Below are positions 33,700 to 44,756 of a stretch of 64,000 nt of DNA, piece after piece. Every line of letters starts with the position of its first letter. Within the stretch, counting starts at the first letter, position 1. The stretch lies in contig NC_133653.1 of assembly GCF_009905375.1 (NCBI RefSeq), positions 94,600,609 through 94,664,608 of the forward strand, in the 5' to 3' direction. The position numbers and the translations under genes were made by a program. The stretch is from Apium graveolens. Lineage: Eukaryota > Streptophyta > Magnoliopsida > Apiales > Apiaceae. The notes beneath the pieces are model-generated. The model did not search any database. It was not told the origin of the DNA and saw nothing but the letters and a program-made list of their open reading frames with translations.

Positions 33700-34090
33700 C
33701 ATTTTTCAAAAATGGGGATTAAAAAACACAGAAAAAACCCTGGTCGAAGATCGACTAGGATCTTGGTCGAAAACCAGGTCGTGGATCCTAGTCGAAATCC
33801 TTCGACCAGGAAGCATCAGAATCAAAGAATTCTCGAACAGGATCCAGGTCGAAGTATCGACTAGAATTCTAGTCGAATTCCTAGTCGATAGACTCAAGTC
33901 CAGGAATAAAAAAGAGGGTATGTATTCGACCTAGATCCAGGTCGAAAGTTCGACTAGGATCCTGGTTGAATTCCAGGTCGTGGATCCTAGTCGAACTCCT
34001 TCGACCAGGATTGCAAGGCTGCCCCTTACTTCGACTAGGATCATGGTCGAAATTTTGACTAGGATCCTGGTCGAAAAAGGGCTGGAAATC
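33700..34090. repeat. Dispersed short repeats (GGTCGAA / TCGACTAGGATC)
   Basis: The phrases ggtcgaa, cgactaggatc and cctagtcgaa recur many times in both orientations, so the stretch could form local hairpins. It adjoins the 82-bp array and shares its aatccaggtcg core. Confidence 0.6.
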
Positions 34091-34330
34091 TGAAAAATCC
34101 CAGAAAATTAGGGAAAAATCCAGAAATTAAGGATAAATCCCAGAAAATTAGGGAAAAATCCAGAAATTAAGGATAAATCCCAGAAAATTAGTAAAAAATT
34201 CAGAAAATAAGGATAAATCCCAGAAATTAAGGGGAAAAATCCAGAAAAATAAGGATAAAACCTAGAAATTAAGGGAAAAATCCAGAAAGTTAGAGAAAAA
34301 TCCCGGAATTAAGGGAAAAGTTCCTGGAAA
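34090..34330. repeat. About 40-bp AT-rich tandem repeat
   Basis: A purine-rich unit made of the parts cccagaaaattagggaaaaa and tccagaaattaaggataaat is repeated about six times with drift. It lies shortly before the G2 polypurine tract. Confidence 0.7.
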
Positions 34331-34460
34331 TTAAGACAATTCCTGAATAAAAGGAACAATCGTTGTAAACGTGTAGGTCGCTCCACACTTTACGCAAAAA
34401 CGAAACCCTGCAAGGGAATGGACAGACTTAACTTTTGCGAAACCTAATCAATGTTTCCCA

Positions 34461-34476
34461 AAAGTTGGGGGGCAAA
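34461..34476 (+). promoter_or_regulatory. G2 polypurine tract
   Basis: AAAGTTGGGGGGCAAA directly precedes the 3' LTR start TGATAGGGAT, confirming + orientation. Confidence 0.85.
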
Positions 34477-35049
34477 TGATAGGGATTAATAAATCCTGAT
34501 TGTATAATTAAATATTGCAACGTATGGGCTGCTGGGCCCAATAAGAAGATGTATGACATTCAGACCAGAAAGGTTAACATGCTGATCAGGCCTGATGGAC
34601 CAGATCAGGCCTGATGAAACAAAGAAGGCCCAAAAACCCTGATTATTAATTAATTTCGTAATTAATTAATAAGGAAAAAATCAGCTATTGAGAAGAATCC
34701 CGATAAGGATATAAATCCTTACAGATTAGCCTCAAAGGGACCTAAAAGGATAAGGAATCAGTTTCCTACTATCTAGGACTCCAAAGTCCATTCTAATTAT
34801 GAGACTTGCCCACCAAGTCTCCTATACCAAGTCCAATTCAAGGACTCCTAACATCTATATAAGGGGCCTCACCCCACAAATCAGAACTACATTTTTTTGA
34901 CTTGATCCTTTGCAATCATTAAGGTTCGTAGGCATCTTGTTAAGGCAGATTGAGTCACGAAACACAAGAGCAGTCAAATCGAGCCTTGAAACTCACGTTC
35001 CTTTTTATTAAATACAGCAAATAATAACCTTAGTTTTTTATCCATAACA
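34477..35049 (+). repeat. G2 3' LTR
   Basis: 573 bp, TGATAGGGAT to CCATAACA, followed by the target duplication GTACC (35050-35054). Nearly identical to 24205-24777. Confidence 0.95.
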
Positions 35050-35054
35050 GTACC

Positions 35055-35286
35055 TTTTGATCTGGACCGTATATATGTTTTTTGGACTGTAGGACGTGTG
35101 GACGCCCATGATGAGCCGGTGTACTATTCAATGCAGACCGCAGGAACGTTCTGGATCCGGGGTACTGGACAGTGGTGATATTGTCACGCGTCCTGGGCTT
35201 TCCTGGGTTAATGATGAAGGCTTCTTGGGTTCTTCTTGTTGGGCATTGGGCTTCTGTCATCGGGTCTCCACTAATATAGACTATCA
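35055..35286 (-). repeat. G1 5' LTR, right piece
   Basis: Continues G1 LTR sequence from ttttgatctgg to actatca, matching 4439-4671. It marks the right end of G1; VPS3-like coding sequence starts at the next base. Confidence 0.9.
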
Positions 35287-36250
35287 ACAATAATAACAAA
35301 GGGTCTCTTCAGGTACTTGCACATATCGTAGAGGCATATCCCGGGACAATTTCTGTAGATAAAATCACATAACTCTGATCAGTTCTATCTAAATCAGGAA
35401 TAGCTATTGCAACATCACATTAACAATTAAGTCCGCTTGCACACTATTTATAGATATTTCTTACCAAATTCACATGTACATCCAATAAATCAGATAAAGA
35501 GATAGGATGAACCTCTAAAACTTGCATTGGATCCGGAGAATCTCCATGATTCTGAAGAAGGTGAACAGCAGCTCTAAACATGGGCTCTTTGCCGTCGTTT
35601 GGATGCAGGTACATGTCAAGCAACCTAAGTATAGCATTTAGACCACCAGGATTAAGTAAGGATTCAAAATTCAAACTTATCTAAAAGGAAGAGATAAAGT
35701 GAGAGAGGAACGAACTGCATATAGGCATCTGGTCTTCAAATTTCAGCACAATATTGTTCGGCAGGTTCACTATCCTCCAGTTCCCTGACATAAGAATGAC
35801 CAAGTGTAAAGTCCGATATACTATTACTATCAAAAGGGATTCAAACTTACAAGGCTAAAATATGGAGTACCAACGTCTCCTGACTAAGTTTCCTATAAAG
35901 TATTGCCTGTACCAATAAACAGAGTCGAGTATAGATACTTCAGCTTGACTCACACTATAAGGAAAAAAGTATGATCTCTCAAGAGCTTGAAGAGTGAAAA
36001 TAATCATTTTAGAATTTATATAACTGTACCCATGTTAACAGAAAAGATGCAAGGTCAGACCTTTTCTTGCCACAACTCTTCTGCATCATCCAAATCCCAA
36101 GATTGTAAGAATATCTGCAGCCTCTCTCTCACAGAAGATTGAAGGATTGACAGACTTCCAGAATCAGTGTTATTACTGGTATTTGTCTCCCTATTGTTCC
36201 GGCTTTGAATTTTGTAAGGCACGTGGCCTATCAGAGGTTTCAACTGAGGA
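35287..36250 (-). pseudogene. VPS3/TGFBRAP1-like gene, upstream exons
   Basis: Minus-strand exons with matching GT-AG borders: 36250-36061 (SSVRERLQIFLQSWDLDDAE, ending LWQEK), 35906-35851 (AILYRKLSQETLVLHILAL), 35784-35716 (LEDSEPAEQYCAEI, stop, RPDAYM), 35624-35513 (LLDMYLHPNDGKEPMFRAA, ending PMQVLE) and 35352-35287 (KLSRDMPLRYVQVPEETLCY). Codons join in phase across the introns. This is the C-terminal clathrin-heavy-chain-repeat and Cys-rich region of plant VPS3-like endosomal tethering proteins. A TGA stands where Gly is usual in CAEIGRPDAY. Compared with recalled relatives, about 45 residues after DMPLR are missing. No N-terminal CNH-domain exons were found to the right. Confidence 0.75.
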
Positions 36251-38043
36251 CTTTGCAAAAAAAGTGCGCTAAGATTCTATTAACGAAGAATTGCACAATG
36301 CAATTTTGGAGGCTATATACAGACTAGGAAAAAACCCTTAACTAAGTTCTAAGCTTGATTTCTGGAAACTGTCCTTGAGCTCACTGCTCTACTTGTATAG
36401 ATAATAACTATAGTTTATTTTTGGGTGCAAAGACAAGAAGCTCAAGAAGTAGATGATTGACTACTGTAGTAAATTTTCTTGGGCAAAGAATGTGGGAATA
36501 TTACTTGCAGGTTCCATATAATCTACGGAGTACTGTCGGTAGTGAATTTAATTATTAATGGAATATCATTGTTTCAACTCAGTAAGAAGGTGATCCAGAT
36601 TGTTTAACACTCTTGAGGAAACTGATGTTTACAGATTGGTAGAAATTATTGCAAGCACAACTATTTAAGCTCAAGCAAAAGTTAAAGTTCTCAGACTTGA
36701 AAATACATTTATTAGAGTGTCCATACCTTCTCTACAGAAAGATTTGGATTTTCTCTGCAGGATTCTTGCAAAAACTCGAAAGGTAACTTATCTGATTTGC
36801 TGGAAATCAATCACTTGTCAGGGGTGCCGTTGTGGAACAAAGACTCTAAGAGCCTTCAGTTTTAACGTTTTTTGCATAAATCAGTATCCATAAGAAACCT
36901 TTGCCTCAGTATTAGAAGGCACGAGTATCATCATTGTCATCAGTAATGGACAGTGGCTACCAGCTGCCTATGGAATACTCATTTAAGCAAGGAACATTAC
37001 AGCAAGGATGGAAGAAATTCGTAATTCTATTTGCCTTAATGAAATGAACTTGATACCTGAATCTTAATAAGAGTAGTTCAGAACAGAAAAATAACAAGGG
37101 ACAGATTATAGTAGTCCATGGAACATAATTTACCACTGGTAGATGTTCATGTACATAAACCACCCATATGTTTTGGCACGTAAGAACAAATCATATGTAC
37201 AATATGGTGTTGTTGCGGAGGAGTTGATCATCAAAAATACGTGTGCTGAAAACGACTGCATTGCCAAGAGGTGCTACAACAGTTTTGATTCTTGGCAAGC
37301 AACAATCTACAAGGCCAAAATAATAATTTACCATACCAGCCTGTTAATTTGCATGTGGGTGGTTGAGAGTAGAGATCATAGAAATGGAGACGATGAATAT
37401 ATCCAGGGTCTGATTCCCTTCAGGAATGTCATCGTTTTCTATACATCTGGTATTTTGATGATCAACTGCAGCTCCTACACAAGAATACCATATATAGATG
37501 TTCATGTCGGTGGTTCATGCACAACCACCACTAGCACAAACATGTTCATGGATTACTATAATTAGTCTCGGTTTTGAGCTACTCTATACCCTAATTACCC
37601 AAATATTTAGAATTAAATTTAGTTAAATGCGTAATAAAGCCGGACATGTTTTCGCTCCCTCCTCATAATGTTGTCTCTTGGAAGTAGACAAGAATTTGTT
37701 TTCAGACATCTTCACACATGTACTTTGAATAAATATTTTAGTTTACTTGAACTTAATAAAATAGATGAGAGTGCTTAACTCAACTGGTTCCAGCACCAAG
37801 ATACAACATCCATGTTATGGCATTAGCATAAAGAAGCAATGACAGCTTGTTAATAAAAATTTATAGCATTTACGCCATATATTAGGAAGATTAAACTATT
37901 GTACGAAAACGTTTAATAAGCTACAAAGCGAGTTCCATCTTATAGAACGGACAGACAATGACAGGTAGATTACACCAAGATATCTACTTGCATTACCCTA
38001 AGATAGGAATACAGATGAAAAAATCGTGAATTACAAGTATCAG
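36251..38043. other. Intergenic stretch with one unassigned ORF
   Basis: About 1.8 kb with no gene I can support. The longest open frame (37143-37565, +, 140 codons, starting MFMYINHPYVLARK) has no recognisable motif and an uneven composition, so it may be chance. Further VPS3-like exons may hide in 36260-36850 (a short GT-AG bounded block near 36735-36770), but could not be matched. Confidence 0.4.
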
Positions 38044-40231
38044 TTAGAAATACTTTTCTGGATTTCCTATTGAACTAGAACCATTTGCTGCTTTAATCAT
38101 ATATAAAACCTTTTCAAGCCTCCAAATACGAGCCTTAAGTCCCAGGGGTTCTGATCCCAATGTAGCATCGTCACAGCTTTCTTCTTCAAGATTAATCAGG
38201 TTATCCTCTACACTCACAACTGCATACTCTTCTACTTCTATTTGCCTTTCAGTAGAAGATTTCCTTTTCTTACCGTCATCGCAAGAAGGCATACTCTGCT
38301 CGACAATGTTATCCTCAAAACTCGCAACTGCATGTTTTTCCACTTCTGTTTGCCTCTCAGTAGAAGATTTCCTTTTCTTAGCCTTGTCAGAAGAAGGCAT
38401 ACTATGCACACTCATTTCAAGAGGTTCATTAGTAAACTCAAAACTTCTTGTCACCGCTGCATCTTCTGTTGGTCCAGTTTGTTCCACGGGTTGGCTCAAG
38501 CGGGTTGGTTTTTTAGTAGCTTCAGGGCATATTACCAATGCCATCAATTTTGAATTTACAATATTCAGTAACAGCTCATCACCAACATCCCTTTGATTCT
38601 CAATATTATTTATCTTTCGAGATTGCTTAACAAATTGGGAAATGGTGAGACTATCTTCTTCAACATCATCAGAACTACTCAATACTGGATCATCCTCGAG
38701 ATCATGTCTTCTATCAAAGCTATCAGAGCATCTCGATCGAATCACAAGTTGGGCAGTTGTAAGAACATTTTTTGGCCTTCCTCAACACAACCAGAAAGAG
38801 AACCTGGGGTAGCTAATGATTTTGCATTTTTCTTTTGTTCACAAGGAGCCAATGGTAAAGGTTCTTTACTGTAGTTGCTCTCGGTGACCATTTTCTCGTT
38901 GACCGACACATGGCCCCTCCACCATGCCGTGTACCGGGAAGAGACATCAGAAAAAAGTCGAGGTGGTATATATAGTTTTACACCTCTAATATGCCTGTCA
39001 TAACTGTCTAAAGCAGGTTTCACAACAAGGGGAGGAATATCTTGGTCATATCCAAACTGCATAGCTACTCTATGGGGGGAATACTGTTCAATATGACCTA
39101 ATCCAAGTAACCGAGAAGCTCTCAAGCATCGAGCATATGATTCTACTGCATCAGATTCAACCACCAGCCATTGTTCATTATCTTTGTACATGTTGCTCAA
39201 TATACTATTGCTCGAAATCATAGCATAAGGCCGCCACAAAAATGATGAATTGGCTCTGTCAAAGGCCCTCCAGACATCTCTAATGTCAACCTTTGCAACT
39301 CCATTCCACCGCGCTGATCTAGGCACTTCCATTTCTGTAACATGTGGCTGTGGCCCTAATCCAGGAAACCTCTCCCAAACCCACATCTGCACTAAATCAT
39401 AGTGCCACGTAGTAAACGTAAAACGAATTCTAGACTCTGATTCGACGGATTCAACCATCGAATTGTGTAACACACTCATATCTCTATAAATGCAAGCAAG
39501 AACAACAGGTGCAAGCGCAACCCTATTGCCACAGGATAGATGAATAGCCACATTAAAATCCTGTACAAGTATCTGAGTGCGAGGAAAAACAAACTTAGAC
39601 AACCAAAACACAAAAAATGCTTCATGTTCTATATCATCACCACTACCCATATAATGATTCATCCAGCTAAAAGGAGTCACATTTTTACTAACAGATCTAA
39701 TTTTCTTAACACCACTTCTCAAACAATCGAAAGTTACAGCAGATTCATCAGTTAAAGGAGTAAAAACTGAGGAACCTAAAACAGAAAACACCCTAAATGT
39801 ATAACATCTTCAAGAGTAATAGTTACCTCACCCCATGGAAAGATAAATGTATTAGTATCACAACACCAATACTCAGCAAGACCCAAGATTAACATCTTGT
39901 CTCTTGGCACACTGTAAGTTGAAGCCAAGATTGCATGATAAATGCCACTTTTCTTCCAGATTTCTTGGTACTTGGGCATCATATTTTTCACCCAAAGCTT
40001 CCATGTTTCTGATGGGCTTGTCTTGGAAACACCAAAGGTCGATCTTTCAGCGTTCTGAAGAGTGAGTTTTGAGGAAAATAGTGGACTTGGGGGAGGAGGA
40101 AGATCAACAGAGTCTTTACTTAACAAGGGTTTGAGAAAATGGGCTTTTCTTAGAATTGAGCTTCCACCACCAGGTGAAACCATGAGCTCTTCTCTTTCTT
40201 CCACAAGAGAATCTGCAGTGTGATCCTCCAT
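38044..40231 (-). pseudogene. Plant mobile domain (PMD) gene, frameshifted
   Basis: Start ATG 40231 (MEDHTADSLVEEREELMVSP). The first part reads KMLILGLAEYWCCDTNTFIF and PWGEVTITLEDVIHLG, the conserved PMD core. A frameshift at about 39785 moves the reading to VLGSSVFTPLTDESA, then GDDIEHEAFFVFWLSKFVFP, GNRVALAPVVLACIYRDMSV and LVQMWVWERFPGLGPQPH. Another frame change at about 38745 leads to a Ser/Asp/Lys-rich tail with a duplicated motif (KKRKSSTERQ twice). This matches the Arabidopsis-type PMD proteins once annotated 'aminotransferase-like' (MAIN-like family, linked to transposon silencing), from recall. If the shifts are real, the gene is disabled; both sites merit re-sequencing. Confidence 0.75.
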
Positions 40232-40237
40232 TGACAA

Positions 40238-40543
40238 GAATGGTTGAAGCTTTTTCTTGGTTTTGTTTTTGCTGTGATTTGTGCTTGTGCCTATTTAAAT
40301 TCTACTTGAAAATATATTTAAGGATACACATTCATTACATATGTATGTAGATAGTAGAACAATAATGCATGTCTTTTTAGAGCAAAGACTTTCACAGGCT
40401 TGTGATGCGCATAAAGTGCAATAAACCCAGTTACCCAGCTGACAAAATTACTCAAAAATGGCGGTACTTGTTCTACGTCATTGTATTCACTTTCATTAAT
40501 TTTTGGCCTATTTAGAAATTTGAACAAAATATATATACACCTA
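40238..40543. other. Intergenic DNA
   Basis: About 300 bp upstream of the PMD gene, with an AT-rich tract and no supported feature. It ends at the target duplication of the hAT element. Confidence 0.5.
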
Positions 40544-40551
40544 TCTGTGAG

Positions 40552-40830
40552 TAGAGCCGGCCAAACGAACGGTTTGGATCGGCCCGCTCGCTATTCGGAT
40601 CGCCAGAAATTCGTAGAGTTCGCCTCGTGACGTGCCGAATCACGATTCGGATCGAACCGGTAACTTAAACGAACCGAGCACGACTTACCATTCTGAAAAC
40701 CGTAACCGGCCCGGAACCGGACCGGCCCGGCACGGTGTAATCGCCAACGAACTCATAGCTCGAACCGGCACGGATCGGACCGGCTCGGCCCGCGAATGCA
40801 GTCCACGCGCTTCGTCTTTCAACGGTAACT
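40552..40830. repeat. hAT left subterminal region
   Basis: GC-rich stretch dense in short motifs (ggcccg, accggc, cggatcg, gaaccgg). Its composition stands out from the AT-rich surroundings and mirrors 44195-44418. In hAT elements such repeats are binding sites for the transposase; that role is inferred here. Confidence 0.7.
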
Positions 40831-40934
40831 AACAGCCTTGCAACGGTCTCTGCTCCTCTGCTGCTCTGCTGCTCACAGTCACAGAACCTCCTTCTAATTC
40901 TAACGGCTAAATATTAACGGCTAAATTGAAGCTC

Positions 40935-40940
40935 TATAAA
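40935..40940 (+). promoter_or_regulatory. TATA box of the hAT transposase gene
   Basis: TATAAA in gctctataaattctctcc, about 270 bp upstream of the transposase ATG at 41212, followed by a pyrimidine-rich leader. Confidence 0.5.
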
Positions 40941-41211
40941 TTCTCTCCTCACTGTCAATCTCTCTTCACTCTTAAACTCTCTCTCGATCTCTCACTTAAA
41001 TTTTAAGAGGCCATATTTACAGTTACAGATTACAGTCACATACAGTTCACTCTTAATTTTCTGACTTCAGCTCCACATTCACGGGTTACTCATTCACACA
41101 CACTCACTCTCATATTTTCCGGCGAGGTTTCTTAATATCCGGCGAGATTTCTTAATTTTTCGGCGAGTTTTCAGGCAATATTACAGTTTTTCAGGCAATA
41201 ATTTCAAGTAA

Positions 41212-43455
41212 ATGGAAGAAGGGAGGGGCACCCTGTCATCCCAAGGCTCGAGTCAAGCACATTCCATGCGACCCCCTCGAGCTCGACCCAATACAGAAGC
41301 CGGTAAAATTTATATGTTATATTTTTATTTTCGTAAATTTATAAATTTGTATTTTTTTTTAAATATTAAAATCGATTAAATGTGTTATTTTGATCCTGTG
41401 ATTCTGTGAATGTGATTTTATGTATTTTATATATTTTTATGATTTTTTAAAATCGATTATTTGAACTTAGAATTATATGTTCGAATTTTCAGAATTTTGT
41501 ATCTTTTTATTTTTATTGAAAATTCAAATACTTTGCTAATCTATTTTTATTAAAAATTTGCAGGGAGTTCTGGTACTTCTTCGAGACACTCCTCGCACGT
41601 TTGGAATTATTTTTCGAGACAAGTAACACCGGAGGATCCCAACAAATTTAAATGCTTTTGTTTACTTTGTATTCAAAGCGGCCGAAATCAATCCCCTTTT
41701 CTTCACTCTAAAGGTGCCGGCACAGGTACACTTGATCGACACTTGAAAACACATCACGGAATTTCGAAACAAAGTCACGAAAGTGGAGAAGCACGCAGAG
41801 AATCACCGCAACAAACACAAATTGGTGGTTTTGTGACATCGTCTCCCGGTGGAGGTATGCCTTTCCACTATAGTCGAGATAAAATGATCGAATCTTTTGC
41901 TACTTATGTTACACTAGACGAGTTACCTTTTTCTCACGGTGAGAGTCCTAATTTAGAGCACATGATGAAAGAATCAATAAACCCGGCTTTTAAAAGAATT
42001 CCTAGGAACACGCTTAAACGTCACACACAAAAACAATATTATAGTCAACGTGCGCAATTAATTGAATTTTTTCGTGATTATGATGGCATGGTTTCTTTAA
42101 CTAGTGATTGTTGGAGTTCGAGTTGCGGTGAGCCATATATTTGTGTTACCGTGCATTGGATTGATTCTGATTATTTTTTACAAAAACGAATAATTGCCTT
42201 TGATGTTATGGACGAGCAACACACAGGTTTATAATATAAAGACGAGAATTGTCGAAACTATTAACGAATTTAATTTGCAACACAAGGTGTTTACTATTTC
42301 TTTGGATAATGCTTCGGCAAATGATAAAGCTATTTACTATATTGCACAAGATATTCCTACTACTTTAGACGGTATTTTTTTGCATGTTAGATGTTGTGCA
42401 CACATTGTCAATTTATCGGCTCAAAAGGGTATTCAACAAATAACCGAATTTTTAGCACCTATTAGAAAAATAATTAAGTATTTACGTATCGCACACACAT
42501 TAAAGAGACAATATAAAAAATTGTGTAGGGAAAATGGATTAATACCCAAAAAGTGGGGAATTGATTGTCCCATGAGATGGAGTTCGACTTATAAATTACT
42601 ATGCGAGGCAATTAAATATAATATAGTTATCACCGAGTTATATAATTCCGATCCAAGAAATCAAGTGGAGGATAGACTTATTACCGAAAATGATTGGGAC
42701 TTGGCAAATATGGTACGTGATTTGCTTGATTGTTATGCACGTGGTACTAAGATATTTTCTTACGTTTACGACCCAAATGTACATCTTGTTATTATTGAGT
42801 GTGTTAATATTATTACTACTTTAAAAGCATATGAAGAAGATAATTGTTTTGGTGCAATTATTGTTGATATGAAAAAAAAGTTGATAGAATATTTTACCGA
42901 ATTTCCTTTTATTTATGGTGTTGCATGTCTTATTGATCCCGGTGTTAGAAAAGAAGGTTTAGAAAATATGTTAGAACATTATTACTCGGTATTAGGAGTT
43001 TCATATAATCACGTGCTTTATGTGCAAAATTGTTTAGACTTGTTACACCGTCTTATAGATCTATACACTCCTAGAACTCAAAATATTATACCACCTAAGA
43101 CTAGTCAGTCTAGTAGGATTTTTCAATACTCACATGGTGGAAGAATCACGAGAACCAATTTCCGGTATTAGCTAAAATTGCAAGGGACATTTTAGTAGTT
43201 CCCGCCTCTGCCATTGCTTCCGAGTCTGCTTTTAGTGCCGGTAGAAGAGTATTGGACGAGAAAAGATCAAGTCTTGCACCGGATGTGGTCAAGATATGTG
43301 TCTGCAAAAAGGATTGGGATCAAGCGGCAAAGAGACAACAAGGGATGAAAAAAGATGATTCGGACGGCGAAGAGGATACTTGGATGACGATGGACACTTC
43401 ATCGGAATCGGGTTTGTCAGCGAACGATCCACAAGAAGAAGAAGAATTTGAATAG
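41212..43455 (+). pseudogene. hAT transposase (BED finger, hATC), frameshifted
   Basis: Exon 1 (41212-41302) encodes MEEGRGTLSSQGSS; an intron of about 260 bp ends TTGCAG at 41563. Exon 2 has a BED zinc finger (HVWNYFSRQ, CFCLLC, LDRHLKTHH), the DDE-type core (TSDCWSSSCGEPYICVTVHW, ISLDNASANDKAI, RCCAHIVNLSAQ) and the C-terminal dimerisation domain (FPVLAKIARDILVVPASAI, SAFSAGRRVLDEKRSSL). A single extra T near 42230 shifts the frame, and a second disruption lies near 43130-43140. The tail is acidic and ends EEEEFE at 43455. It would cut and paste the element; in this copy it is broken. Confidence 0.85.
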
Positions 43456-44194
43456 TTGATAATATTTGTTTGCCTTGTATTTCTAAAATTTGTTATATTT
43501 TGTATCTTATTTAAAATGTAAACACGGTTTGTTTCATTTTTTAGAGAGGAGTCCTCTCAAATCAATTGTAACATTTTTTTTAATTAATAAAATTTATAGA
43601 GGTACCGTCCTCTTTTTCTTATTTTAATACATATTAATTTTTAAAATTTGGAAATATATTTTGAACAGAAAAAATGAAGATAAAAAAAAAAGAAAAAAGA
43701 TTTTAATTCTCACCAATCACAAAATACCTTCTGCTTAAAATAATTAATTACAAATATTATTATGTTTCAAAAATTACCGAATTAAATTAATCAATTTATG
43801 TTTACAATATTGTAACTTTAATCTTTACAATCAATTTATAAATCAAATTGAGAAGATTTTATGTTTTTTATATTACAACAACTCTGATTCATTAAAAATG
43901 TTATAACTAAAATGTTAAAAATGTTATTTTATTATGAATCAGAATTTTATTATAACTAAAAGAATATTCAGCCATTTAAATATTATCTAAATAGTTAATT
44001 TTGATTCTAGCTGTACAAGTTGGTAATTGGTATTCACATTTCAGTTTTCAGTCACACACAGACACAGCAGACATGCACATTCATAATAATAAAAAAAAAA
44101 CCGAGTGGGTGGGTGGGACTCCCACCGTGGGAGACAGACTGTCAGACTGAGACAGGGAGAGTAGTGGACCAAAAGCTTTGCAAAGTTGAATTCG
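43456..44194. other. hAT 3' non-coding region
   Basis: AT-rich sequence downstream of the transposase, with an AATAAA-like signal near 43587 and purine/poly-A runs. No gene. Confidence 0.5.
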
Positions 44195-44418
44195 CCTAAC
44201 TCGTCTGAACGAACGAACCGGCTCGGATTCGCTGAATTCGACTAATTCGGATAACTCGCCTAATTCACGAGCCGATCCCGGGTTATCATTTTATCAAACC
44301 GGCACGGATCGGCTCGGCTCGTTCACTTTTACGTGCCGTCCACGGGTTACTTGCTAACTGAATCGGCTCGCCGGAAATTCGGCACGGCACGGCCGGCACG
44401 ATCGTCTGGCCACCTCTA
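44195..44418. repeat. hAT right subterminal region
   Basis: Dense in ggctcg, gccgg, aattcg and ccggcacg motifs, partly in inverted arrangement relative to the left end. Ends with the TIR at 44403-44418. Confidence 0.7.
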
Positions 44419-44756
44419 TCTGTGAGTTATCAAATGAAGCGGATTGGGGGTAGATATTATCATTACATGCAAAATTAATGATATCCCACTAACAAATAAC
44501 TGGAATCCTAGAGTAAGTCCGATTCAATCATTTCTATAATGGGGCTGGTCTATCGTTGTAAACCGGTATACAACAAACACATTTGCAACCGTTGGATCTG
44601 GGATTGGAGGGCTGAGATCATAGGCGAACCACGGAAATTTTCATCGGTCCGGGGTAATTACGAAAATACCCCTAGCCCACTGACCGCGGAAAATTTCCGC
44701 GGTTGGTGTCGTTTTTTGTTTGCCTTATACCTGGCAAACACAGACTCTTCTCAATA

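Larger units (their letters stand above)
24205..35049 (+). mobile_element. G2: Tat-type Ty3/gypsy element nested in the G1 LTR
   Basis: G2 has two 573-bp LTRs, primer site TTGGCGCCGTCTGTGGGAA, a polypurine tract, and a 5-bp target duplication GTACC (24200-24204 and 35050-35054). Order on the + strand: gag, protease, RT, RNase H, integrase (to 30533), then a gene on the minus strand (32861-30888), tandem repeats and the 3' LTR. My hand comparison of the LTRs finds about 17 differences (roughly 3 percent). Stops and frameshifts break gag-pol. The extra antisense gene and the gag knuckle pattern place it in the Tat group by architecture. Confidence 0.95.
4093..35286 (-). mobile_element. G1: Tat-type Ty3/gypsy retrotransposon, minus strand
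   Basis: G1 is bounded by LTRs starting TGATAATCCC and ending GCTATCA/ACTATCA on the + strand. Its coding order on the minus strand is gag (from 23592), protease, RT, RNase H, integrase (to 9089), with an antisense gene between integrase and the 3' LTR. Without the two nested elements its length is about 11.5 kb. Copia A lies inside its RNase H and G2 inside its 5' LTR. The 5-bp flanks (minus strand ATTGT versus about ACTTT) do not match cleanly, so its target duplication is degraded; together with many stops this suggests the oldest insertion of the nest. The antisense gene and the CxxH-type gag knuckle point to the Tat (Retand/Ogre-like) lineage, inferred from architecture. Confidence 0.9.
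40552..44418 (+). mobile_element. hAT transposon with TIRs and 8-bp duplication
   Basis: The 3867-bp element is flanked by the 8-bp direct repeat TCTGTGAG (40544-40551 and 44419-44426). Its ends are inverted: TAGAGCCGGCCAAACG on the left, and TAGAGGTGGCCAGACG as the reverse complement of the right end. Both the 8-bp duplication and the inner BED-finger/hATC transposase are diagnostic of the hAT superfamily. The ends carry about 250 bp of GC-rich, CCGG/CGGCTCG-rich subterminal DNA. The transposase gene is frameshifted, so it may move only with help. Confidence 0.95.

Noticed and set aside
33431..33934. 167-codon + strand ORF with repeated peptides
   Set aside because: The repetition follows the 82-bp tandem DNA repeat; it reflects the array, not a gene.
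37143..37565. 140-codon + strand ORF
   Set aside because: No recognisable motif or splice context; kept only as an unassigned ORF in the intergenic entry.
41564..43455. Reading the hAT transposase breaks as introns
   Set aside because: Near 42230 the shift is a single extra base with no GT-AG pair around it, so a frameshift is the simpler explanation.
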